Origin: Parachlamydiaceae bacterium | Lineage (GTDB): Bacteria; Chlamydiota; Chlamydiia; Chlamydiales; Parachlamydiaceae | Direction of reading: 5' to 3' | Assembly (NCBI GenBank): GCA_030679615.1 | Contig: JAUXSJ010000150.1 | Coordinates: 1-5,542, forward strand | DNA length: 5,542 nucleotides | Part shown: positions 1-4,819 of the stretch, piece by piece | How the letters are laid out: each line of letters begins with the position of its first letter | Numbering within the stretch: position 1 is the first letter of the stretch | Position numbers and translations under genes: made by a program | The notes under the pieces: model-generated | Seen by the model: only the letters and a program-made list of their open reading frames with translations | The model's database searches: none | Told to the model about the DNA's origin: nothing

Positions 1-195
1 ACAAAAATGGCTCATTTTAACAATCGAATGGAATTTTGAAAGAAGTCTATTGTTGTTACCTATCTTATTTCTTTTAGGGAAAAGATTGTAAATCATCAGC
101 TTTCTGAAAACCTTCCTCCACTTCTGAGCATGAAAAAAAAAGGGATGACCAAAAACATTCCTACCTCAGAAATCCTAAAACAAATTATCGAATAA
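1..195 (+). pseudogene. Possible 3' end of an unidentified, probably broken gene
   Basis: I do not recognise this gene. Frame 1 is open from 40 to a TAA at 193-195 and ends in a lysine-rich, protein-like stretch (ending SEILKQIIE), but an in-frame TGA lies at 37-39. Frame 2 is open from 2 to a TAA at 89-91 and is also protein-like (starts QKWLILTIEW). The two overlapping open frames meet around a run of T, G and A bases (71-83), which is what a frameshift in one longer gene entering from the left would look like. No start codon with a ribosome binding site was found inside the window. It converges on the minus-strand gene ending at 268. It could equally be chance open frame in AT-rich DNA. 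Confidence 0.3.
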
Positions 196-243
196 GACTT
201 GTGAAAATAGTTAGGTACGGTTTTTTATATTGAATGAAATCCA

Positions 244-276
244 CAGCTATTTTTTTTATCTGGCCAGCTATTTTTT
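244..276. repeat. Short direct repeat, two copies of a 12-mer
   Basis: The 12-mer CAGCTATTTTTT occurs at 244-255 and again at 265-276, the second copy overlapping the stop codon of the DUF2878-DCC gene. The bases between include the 8-base palindrome CTGGCCAG (259-266 region). The repeat lies where the minus-strand operon meets the left-hand remnant. It is probably a local slippage duplication around T-runs. It has no clear stem-loop that would make it a terminator in either direction. Confidence 0.45.
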
Positions 277-1191
277 AATGTTGGTATTCATTCTTCCTGT
301 AAACCAAAGACGATTTTTTGCAAATAGTATGTAAAGTGGTTTAAGAATTATCTTTATAAAAGGAATTCGTAGTAAAGTTGAGACGACCAATAATTGACAC
401 CGTGCATAAACAGTCGCAAAGGCTGGAATACCTACTAAACGATTACCATTTGCATCAATAGCGTGAATTTGGGACATTGCGGTGTTATAATCAATATTGT
501 TATTATCAAATTGCGAAAAATCTTTTGAAGATATGTCAATAAACTTTACTGTCTTTTGAATGTCCTTTTTTTGAAGAATGCAAATTTCACGTTTGCAAAT
601 TGGGCATTCACCATCATACAGTAACTTAAAATTAGTTTTTGAATCGCGGTCTTCTAAAGTTTCTGTTGTGGCTTTTTCAACGATATTCGCGATTTTTGTA
701 AGTAGACAAAGAAATAGACCCCAGGAGATTCCAATCATGATCCAAGTTTGAATCAGTGAATATGAAAAAGTTAATCCTCCTAGAGAAATACCCGCTAGAT
801 AACTGAGAGGGGCTCCTAGAAACCCGAATAGAAATGATGATAAGTAATTTTTTTTGATTATTCTTAAGGAGTGATTGATCAAAAGTGAGAATAGTGGGTA
901 AAGGAAAACAATCCAAATGGGGGGAACCATTTTGTCGGTATTAACATAGTGGATAAGGTTTGTTTGCATGAAGAAGATTTCCAAAAGAACCCCTAGTGGA
1001 AAAATAAAAACGACTAAAAGTAAGTCTTGAATATACAAACCGATATCTTTAATTTTAGCACAATAAAGCTGCAATAAAATTAAAAAAACAGCCCCAATTG
1101 ACGCTAAAATGAAGTGACCATAAATACCAAAAAGTACACACCAAAACCAACCGACTAAGTAGCAAAGGCTATTAAGTATAGACAGATTCAT
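268..1191 (-). CDS. DUF2878 membrane domain fused to a DCC (DUF393) thiol-disulfide oxidoreductase-like domain
   Basis: This 307-residue protein has two parts. Residues 1-170 form a DUF2878-type integral membrane domain with about five hydrophobic helices, including the family-like stretches PPIWIVFLY (90-98), NHSLR (106-110) and GAPLSYLAG (126-134). Residues 188-300 form a DCC/DUF393 domain: it opens with LLYDGECPICKRE, so Asp193, Cys196 and Cys199 give the DxxCxxC signature, and it contains VGIPAF (253-258) and a C-terminal LYxLFAxNR motif. The DCC family is thioredoxin-like and is assumed to act on thiols; no substrate is established. DUF2878 has no known function. The start is ATG with a strong AAAGGGGA site seven bases upstream, and the stop is TAG. 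It is the last gene of a minus-strand operon after the SOUL gene. The stop codon of the broken gene before it overlaps the ribosome binding site, which indicates co-transcription. These two domains are normally separate proteins as far as I know, so the fusion is notable. Domain calls are by eye. Confidence 0.85.
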   Translation of the reverse strand: MNLSILNSLCYLVGWFWCVLFGIYGHFILASIGAVFLILLQLYCAKIKDIGLYIQDLLLVVFIFPLGVLLEIFFMQTNLIHYVNTDKMVPPIWIVFLYPLFSLLINHSLRIIKKNYLSSFLFGFLGAPLSYLAGISLGGLTFSYSLIQTWIMIGISWGLFLCLLTKIANIVEKATTETLEDRDSKTNFKLLYDGECPICKREICILQKKDIQKTVKFIDISSKDFSQFDNNNIDYNTAMSQIHAIDANGNRLVGIPAFATVYARCQLLVVSTLLRIPFIKIILKPLYILFAKNRLWFTGRMNTNIKK

Positions 1192-1198
1192 TGAAAAA

Positions 1199-1206
1199 TC
1201 CCCTTT
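1199..1206 (-). promoter_or_regulatory. Strong Shine-Dalgarno for the DUF2878-DCC gene
   Basis: The minus strand reads AAAGGGGA, ending seven bases before the ATG at 1191-1189. The TAA stop of the upstream broken reading frame (1207-1205) overlaps it. This tight stop/SD/start arrangement is typical of genes inside an operon and supports both the chosen start and the reality of the upstream frame. Confidence 0.75.
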
Positions 1207-1492
1207 ATCGAATCAAAAATCGAATCACAATTTTCCATAGCGACTCATCTTCATGTTTGCTTGATTTGTTTAAGTTAATAATCGTGGTTTTCGCTTGCTT
1301 CCAGTCAAACAAAAATTTTCCATTTGATAATCATGGGTCGTTGCAATCCATAAGATTGCATCATCACCGACCACCAACAATGCTAAATATAGAACATTGT
1401 ATCCAATTGGATCGACTTTTCCTTAAATCTTCAAAGAAATTTTTAAATAACCAGTCCCCAAAAAAAAATCAGTAAAATAGTATGATTGTCAT
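1205..1492 (-). pseudogene. Broken gene of 95 codons between SOUL and DUF2878-DCC, with four in-frame TGA codons
   Basis: I do not recognise the product. An ATG at 1492-1490 overlaps the TGA stop of the SOUL gene as ATGA, a classic coupled start. In that same frame a TAA at 1207-1205 overlaps the ribosome binding site of the next gene. The 288 bases between are a whole number of codons, but are interrupted by TGA at codons 8 (1471-1469), 43 and 44 (1366-1361) and 54 (1333-1331); there is no internal TAA or TAG. Codons 55-95 read as a plausible soluble C-terminus (starts LSNGKFLFDWKQ, ends VIRFLIR). Another frame is open from 1422 to 1270 and is also protein-like (NVLYLALLVVGDD), so a pair of compensating frameshifts is a second explanation. 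Nine T bases follow the first TGA, an error-prone spot. The neighbouring genes use TGG for tryptophan and show no need for TGA readthrough, so decay or sequencing error is likelier than recoding. The opposite strand is open over 1191-1475, but that frame looks like a shadow. Confidence 0.55.
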
Positions 1493-2115
1493 GGATTAAT
1501 CCCTATCTCTATCATCACTTCATTGCGACGTAAAAAAGGTAGTGTCCAAGGAGGATTGTAAAACGCATAGACAGTCCCTCCAATCGAACTCAGTTTTTCA
1601 GCTTTAATATACGCTTCAAGATCCTCTCTGTTCTGCTTAATATTGTCATCATCCACAAGACCGGAAAATCGAATAACGGCAAAACGTCTAGGAGGCATTG
1701 ATATTAAAATGACGTCTTTAGAATTTGGTTTTGGAAGTGTTTCAAGACTGTATTTTTTTGGCATAACGAATCTGACTTTCCAATTATCCATATATTGTTC
1801 CTGTATTACAGGAGCAGTCATAGCTATTTTTTCGCTGAGTTCATTTGTAACCGGCGCTTTCATGTCCATTTTTTTCTTTGAGGTGTTGTTGCCAAAGATA
1901 TAATCTACGAGAATTTTAAAACCTTCACTAATCGCTTGTTTTCTTTCGCCGACAACTTCAACTTCAGCTAAAATCATAGGAGGATAGTCGCGGATTTCGA
2001 TATTCTTTTCTGATGTAACCAGTGTGTAATCGGGCTGTTCAACATTACTCATAATATTACCTACTAGTGTTGCTAAGATGATAATTCCTATCAAAATTAC
2101 GATTAATATTTTCAA
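1489..2115 (-). CDS. SOUL-family haem-binding protein, N-terminally membrane anchored
   Basis: This 208-residue protein belongs to the SOUL/HBP (p22HBP-like) family, whose members bind haem or other tetrapyrroles; the bacterial role is not settled. Family hallmarks are clear: PDYTLV and IEIRDYPP near the N-terminus (28-46), KIAMTAPV (96-103), FVMPKKYSLETLPKP (116-130), RRFAVIRFSG (143-152) and the closing YNPPWTLPFLRRNEVMIEI (186-204). Residues 3-20 are one hydrophobic helix with only one preceding lysine, which looks like a signal anchor placing the domain on the far side of the inner membrane. The length fits single-domain bacterial members. The start is TTG with AAAAGG ten bases upstream; no ATG or GTG lies between it and the upstream TAG, and the first internal ATG (residue 22) would remove the membrane helix. 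Its TGA stop overlaps the ATG of the next frame (ATGA), so it appears to head an operon with the DUF2878-DCC gene. Confidence 0.92.
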   Translation of the reverse strand: MKILIVILIGIIILATLVGNIMSNVEQPDYTLVTSEKNIEIRDYPPMILAEVEVVGERKQAISEGFKILVDYIFGNNTSKKKMDMKAPVTNELSEKIAMTAPVIQEQYMDNWKVRFVMPKKYSLETLPKPNSKDVILISMPPRRFAVIRFSGLVDDDNIKQNREDLEAYIKAEKLSSIGGTVYAFYNPPWTLPFLRRNEVMIEIGINP

Positions 2116-2125
2116 AGTAAGAGTG

Positions 2126-2131
2126 CCTTTT
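2126..2131 (-). promoter_or_regulatory. Ribosome binding site supporting the TTG start of the SOUL gene
   Basis: The minus strand reads AAAAGG, ten bases before TTG at 2115-2113. The spacing is a little long, but no better start exists upstream because an in-frame TAG lies there. This site decides the start and keeps the N-terminal membrane helix. Confidence 0.5.
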
Positions 2132-2476
2132 GATAAGTTCTAAACAGATTGAAAGTTATGGATTCCATCATCAACAAAAATGAGGACACTATGCCTCAAT
2201 TGTTCAGTTTTCTATGGTCAAGATAGATAAGGCATTTATATCTAAATTGCTACTGGAATTTATTGGATTTTGATGTTGCAGTATGTAATTTGGTGCACCG
2301 CCATTGCATCATGAAGTTTAGATGTTGTATTTTGCCATAAGTTACGCATTTACTTGTCAAGTTGACCGATTAGAACGACACTTCATTGCTCTTTCTAATT
2401 AATTCTATACCAACCAATATTAATTAATCACAAAACATTCTTTTTTTTTTATTAATAACACGTTAATTAAACAACA

Positions 2477-2504
2477 TTGATTGATTTTTAATTTAAAATA
2501 TAAT
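2477..2504 (+). promoter_or_regulatory. Sigma70-type promoter for the secreted EEP-family gene
   Basis: A perfect -10 box TATAAT lies at 2499-2504, preceded after 16 bases by TTGATT (2477-2482), which matches four of six -35 consensus positions. Transcription would begin near 2511 and leave a leader of about 28 bases carrying an AAGGA ribosome binding site (2528-2532 region) eight bases before the ATG. The T-run and AT blocks upstream could act as an UP element. In DNA this AT-rich, TATAAT alone is weak evidence; the spacing and the short leader add support. Confidence 0.55.
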
Positions 2505-2539
2505 ATCAATTTTATGTTATTAATATAAGGAATTAATTT

Positions 2540-3505
2540 ATGAATAAAATTTTTGTGAAAATTACATTATTTTTTATAATTTTAACGGCATTTTTTGTAG
2601 ATGCAGTTGAAAATTCTGTTATTCCTGTGATGGAAACATTTGAATGTATTGAGAATTTGCCTACACAAAAGCTTACAAAAAATCAGTTCAGTGAGATTGC
2701 CAACGCTTTAGAAAAAAAAGAGGAAATGATCAGACTTGTTACCTACAATATGCTTTTTAATCTTTATGATCATAATCTTGATGAAGAAAATCGCTGGCCA
2801 AATCGCTTACCACGTATTGTTGAGCTTATTCATGAAATGCAACCTGATATCATCAACACTCAAGAACTCTACCCTACCCAAGTTCAAGATATCGTAAATC
2901 TGATTGGGGATGATTTTTCTTTTTTTCCTGGGAAGAAAGATGAAGATGGAGAAAGCTATGGTATTTTTTATCGTACAGATCGCTTCGAGCTTTTATCAAG
3001 TCAAATTGACTACCCACTCTCAATGGTGCAGCTAAAAGACCTTAAAACCGAAAAAATCATCCATGTATTCAATTCCCATATGCCGTTATCGAATATTGAA
3101 AAGCGAGAAGCCAATGCCCATAAGATCGCTCAAATTATAGAACCCTTTGCAAAACAGACGGCTGTAATTTTCACAGGAGACTTAAATACTTTTCCTGGAA
3201 GATTTGATCTTAAAGACCTTCCTTTTTATGATGGGGATTATATCCATCGCATTCTCTCCAAGGGATCATTGAAGAATTCACACCAGGAATCATTGCTTGG
3301 ACATTTTGGCCCTATCAGTACATTTACAAATAGCAGTACGGATGTAAAACCTTTCCAAGGGACAGGAACTCCTGGCATTATCTTAGATTACATTTATGTC
3401 TCAAAAAAAGTTACCGTTTTGACTCATGCTGTTGAGCATGGTACTGTAGATGGACATTTTCCGTCAGATCATATGCCTGTGCTTATTGATTTTTTAATCA
3501 ACTAA
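2540..3505 (+). CDS. Secreted endonuclease/exonuclease/phosphatase (EEP, DNase I-like fold) family protein
   Basis: This 321-residue protein has a signal peptide (Lys3, Lys7, hydrophobic core 8-20, likely cleavage after VDA at 22), so it is exported to the periplasm or beyond. Residues 63-320 form an EEP domain with its metal and catalytic motifs in order: TYNM (Asn70), TQE (Glu109), GIFYRTDRFELL (141-152), NSHMP (His180), FTGDLNTFPG (Asp214, Asn216), LDYIYVS (Asp283) and PSDHMPV (Asp310, His311). All expected active-site residues are present, so it should be a magnesium-dependent phosphodiesterase or phosphomonoesterase. The fold covers nucleases, sphingomyelinases and inositol-phosphate phosphatases, and the sequence alone does not choose between them. 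Residues 23-62 form a charged linker before the domain. The start is ATG with AAGGA eight bases upstream, and the gene appears monocistronic, with its own promoter and a downstream hairpin. In a host-associated bacterium a secreted enzyme like this could act on host lipids or extracellular DNA; that is inference. Confidence 0.9.
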   Translation: MNKIFVKITLFFIILTAFFVDAVENSVIPVMETFECIENLPTQKLTKNQFSEIANALEKKEEMIRLVTYNMLFNLYDHNLDEENRWPNRLPRIVELIHEMQPDIINTQELYPTQVQDIVNLIGDDFSFFPGKKDEDGESYGIFYRTDRFELLSSQIDYPLSMVQLKDLKTEKIIHVFNSHMPLSNIEKREANAHKIAQIIEPFAKQTAVIFTGDLNTFPGRFDLKDLPFYDGDYIHRILSKGSLKNSHQESLLGHFGPISTFTNSSTDVKPFQGTGTPGIILDYIYVSKKVTVLTHAVEHGTVDGHFPSDHMPVLIDFLIN

Positions 3506-3516
3506 TCAATACAAAC

Positions 3517-3543
3517 CGAGATTTCGAGCAAATCGAGATCTCG
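3517..3543 (+). terminator. Stem-loop after the EEP gene, possible transcription terminator
   Basis: CGAGATTTCG (3517-3526) pairs with CGAGATCTCG (3534-3543) as a ten-pair stem with one G-U wobble and a seven-base loop, starting eleven bases after the TAA stop. No T-run follows on the plus strand (AAAAATG instead), so it is not a textbook intrinsic terminator. It may stabilise the 3' end of the message, or terminate weakly for transcripts arriving on either strand. The second arm is itself a perfect ten-base palindrome. Confidence 0.45.
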
Positions 3544-3591
3544 AAAAATGAAAATCAAATAGTTCTGAAATATTGATGGTTAATTTTTGAT

Positions 3592-4100
3592 TTATAAATC
3601 TTTGGTATATTTAAGCTTAGGATAGACTGGGTTATGACCCTAGAAACACCCTTTTCAAAAGCTTCCTTCCAAAAAATTATACCTGCATCTGTTAATCTGA
3701 CTTTGGACAGAACATAAATAACCAACTATTCTTATTCTAGGATAATTGGTAAGAGATCTATATTAATTCGGATGCTGATTCCAGTGAATGGTTCTCGAAT
3801 CCCATAAAATCAATGAGCCACGAGTAGTTTTTATGTGTTTTGCCTCAATAAGGCTTTCTAATTCTTGTAATAATTTTTCACTAAATTCTTCACTCAGTAA
3901 TCTGTAACAACCCAAATATCATCCACATAAATCTAAGCGAATGCAGTAAATGCATTGAGTACTCCAAAATTACGTTGCTATCCTTTAGCATTACTGAGAA
4001 TTTTTTATAATTCACATCAATTTCACGAGCACTCGTAAGCAACCAAATCTTTGATCATTTTTTCTTCTTAAGATCAGAAATTTTATCTATGATTCAATAT
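3592..4100 (-). pseudogene. Remnant of a phytanoyl-CoA dioxygenase-like (PhyH) gene, multiply frameshifted
   Basis: No intact frame exists, but pieces in three minus-strand frames join into one protein-like sequence. They are: 4098-4006 (ends REIDVNYKK); 4004-3894 (QRNFGVLNAF, then VDDIWVVTDY) with TAG at 3980-3978 and 3935-3933; 3900-3706 (LLSEEFSEKL, then GSLILWDSRTIHW at 3819-3781, then PRIRIVGYLC) with TAA at 3765-3763; 3704-3642 (VRLTDAGIIF, then KEAFEKGVS); and 3639-3592 (GHNPVYPKLKYTKDL, then a TAA stop). The GSLILWDSRTIH block, followed by Arg, a YLC strand and a helical FxKEAFEKG tail, resembles the C-terminal half of PhyH-type Fe(II)/2-oxoglutarate dioxygenases; the His of RTIH would be the distal iron ligand. 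The usual upstream HxD part is absent or unrecognisable, so the gene is also truncated. At least four frameshifts and several stops mean an old wreck rather than a sequencing slip. That it is a decayed gene is well supported; the family name is moderate. Confidence 0.65.
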
Positions 4101-4101
4101 T

Positions 4102-4130
4102 TTGATTAATTTGATTCGCTCACATATAAC
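4102..4130 (+). promoter_or_regulatory. Candidate promoter of the pentapeptide-repeat gene
   Basis: TTGATT at 4102-4107 and TATAAC at 4125-4130 are separated by exactly 17 bases. Transcription would start near 4137, leaving a leader of about 35 bases with AAGG (4161-4164) seven bases before the ATG. A second TTGATT at 4111-4116 with TTATAT at 4133-4138 (16-base gap) is an alternative using the same DNA. Confidence 0.45.
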
Positions 4131-4139
4131 GTTTATATG
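4123..4139. promoter_or_regulatory. Palindrome over the -10 and start region, possible operator
   Basis: CATATAA (4123-4129) and TTATATG (4133-4139) form a perfect seven-base inverted repeat around CGT. It covers the proposed -10 box and start point of the pentapeptide gene, where a bound dimeric regulator would block transcription. AT-rich palindromes are common in such DNA, so this is suggestive only. Confidence 0.35.
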
Positions 4140-4171
4140 ATACATTTGCATTTTACAATTAAGGTTAGCCA

Positions 4172-4750
4172 ATGGAAAAACAGTCATCAAACCAAGAAAA
4201 TCAAATAATCCAGTCAGAAAATTTTTCAAAAAAAACCTTGGAAAATCATATTTTTAATTCCTGTTCTTTTAACAGCTGTGATTTTTCTGAATCAATTCTT
4301 CGCAACACAAAGTTTTGTACCTGTATTTTCACGGATTGTAAATTGAGTCTTGCAAAGCTAGATGGTTGTCGTTTTCAAGATGTACGATTTGTTGGATGTA
4401 AAATAGTAGGAGCTGAATTTTTTAAATGTGAAAAAACCTTTTTCTCCCCAAAATTTGAAAACTGCTTACTACATTACTGCAACTTTTCCGACCTTAACAT
4501 GAAAAAGATTTCCTTTTGCGGAAGCAAGCTAAAGGAATGCCACTTTACAAACACTAATCTCATTAGCGCAGATTTTGGTGATGTGGATTTATCTGGAACA
4601 GTGTTTCACAACTGTGATCTTTCAATGGCAGATTTTACTTCTGCTGTACGATATGATATTGATCCCCAAACAAATAAAATTAAAAAAGCAAAGTTTTCAC
4701 TACCTGATGTCGTGGGATTGTTGCGTGGTTTTGATATCACTATTGTTTAA
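4172..4750 (+). CDS. Cysteine-rich pentapeptide-repeat protein (Qnr/MfpA-like fold)
   Basis: This 192-residue protein has a polar N-terminal tail (1-22) followed by tandem A(D/N)LxF-type pentapeptide repeats from about 27 to 157, with F, L, I or C at the inward positions. Pentapeptide proteins fold into a right-handed square beta-helix; Qnr and MfpA members mimic DNA and bind gyrase, but most family members have no known role. After the repeats comes a short C-terminal module, YDIDPQTNKIKKAKFSLP (161-178) then GLLRGFDITIV, of the kind that ends small stand-alone Qnr-like proteins. There are 13 cysteines, with C56, C66, C76 and C86 exactly ten residues apart, so one face carries a cysteine at every second repeat. 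There is no signal peptide or membrane helix, so it is cytosolic. The start is ATG with AAGG seven bases upstream. The hydrolase gene begins 69 bases downstream in the same direction. Resistance to quinolones should not be assumed. Confidence 0.88.
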   Translation: MEKQSSNQENQIIQSENFSKKTLENHIFNSCSFNSCDFSESILRNTKFCTCIFTDCKLSLAKLDGCRFQDVRFVGCKIVGAEFFKCEKTFFSPKFENCLLHYCNFSDLNMKKISFCGSKLKECHFTNTNLISADFGDVDLSGTVFHNCDLSMADFTSAVRYDIDPQTNKIKKAKFSLPDVVGLLRGFDITIV

Positions 4751-4760
4751 TGAGTTGTTC

Positions 4761-4789
4761 TTGAAAGTCAGTTAAGTGTGTGCTAGTCT
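4761..4789 (+). promoter_or_regulatory. Weak candidate promoter of the alpha/beta hydrolase gene
   Basis: TTGAAA (4761-4766) and TAGTCT (4784-4789) are 17 bases apart, and TGC just before the second box would make an extended -10. The -10 itself matches only three of six consensus positions. Transcription would begin near 4796, giving a short leader with a strong ribosome binding site. Readthrough from the pentapeptide gene is an equally good explanation, because no clear terminator lies between the two genes. Confidence 0.3.
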
Positions 4790-4808
4790 GATTTTTTTAA
4801 TTTTTTCC

Positions 4809-4819
4809 GGAGGATCCTC
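4809..4819 (+). promoter_or_regulatory. Strong Shine-Dalgarno inside a palindrome, before the hydrolase start
   Basis: GGAGG (4809-4813) lies six bases before the ATG at 4820, a near-ideal site that fixes the start. The ten bases at 4810-4819, GAGGATCCTC, are a perfect palindrome ending right at the start codon. With no loop it cannot form a useful hairpin, so it is probably coincidental. Confidence 0.65.

Larger units (their letters stand above)
2116..2539. other. Divergent AT-rich intergenic region between SOUL and the secreted EEP gene
   Basis: This stretch of 424 bases has no convincing gene. The right third is extremely AT-rich and holds a run of ten T (2441-2450), three TTAATTAA-type blocks (near 2396-2404, 2419-2428 and 2463-2470), and the promoter of the plus-strand gene. 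Toward the middle are two small dyads, GTCAAGTTGAC (2356-2366) and GGTGCACC (2292-2299), possible operator-like sites without known regulators. A minus-strand ATG frame of 29 residues (2349-2260) and plus-strand frames of about 20 residues (from 2158 and 2214) lack ribosome binding sites and are not called. I could not place a convincing minus-strand promoter for the SOUL operon, although it must start here. Confidence 0.6.

Noticed and set aside
677..916. Second minus-strand frame inside the DUF2878 domain
   Set aside because: It is a shadow frame within a well-supported membrane protein.
1191..1475. Plus-strand open frame of 94 codons starting with TTG
   Set aside because: It lies opposite the broken minus-strand gene and overlaps the start of the DUF2878-DCC gene. 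It has no ribosome binding site, and its product has no recognisable domain and unusual runs of His, Ser and Asn. The minus-strand arrangement explains the region better.
1643..1903. Plus-strand open frame inside the SOUL gene
   Set aside because: It is an antisense shadow of a clear SOUL-family coding sequence, without independent start signals.
1205..2115. Alternative genetic code with UGA as tryptophan
   Set aside because: All intact genes encode Trp with TGG and have no internal TGA, and the SOUL gene itself ends at TGA exactly where the family should end. The TGA codons in the middle frame are better explained by decay or frameshift.
2158..2273. Two short plus-strand frames (from 2158 and 2214)
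   Set aside because: Each is about 20 residues, without a ribosome binding site, and convergent with the SOUL operon. They could be remnants, but nothing supports that.
2260..2349. Minus-strand ATG frame of 29 residues in the divergent intergenic region
   Set aside because: It has no ribosome binding site, is very short and matches nothing I recognise. Chance frames of this size are common.
2355..2360. Minus-strand TTGACA as the -35 box of the SOUL operon promoter
   Set aside because: No acceptable -10 box lies 16-18 bases downstream on the minus strand, so I do not call a promoter there.
4172..4750. Quinolone-resistance qnr gene
   Set aside because: The fold class is shared, but pentapeptide proteins are diverse, and nothing in the sequence shows the Qnr loops or gyrase binding. 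Only a Qnr-like fold is claimed.
4575..4775. Plus-strand frame overlapping the end of the pentapeptide gene
   Set aside because: It is an out-of-frame shadow of the pentapeptide-repeat gene with no ribosome binding site or recognisable domain.
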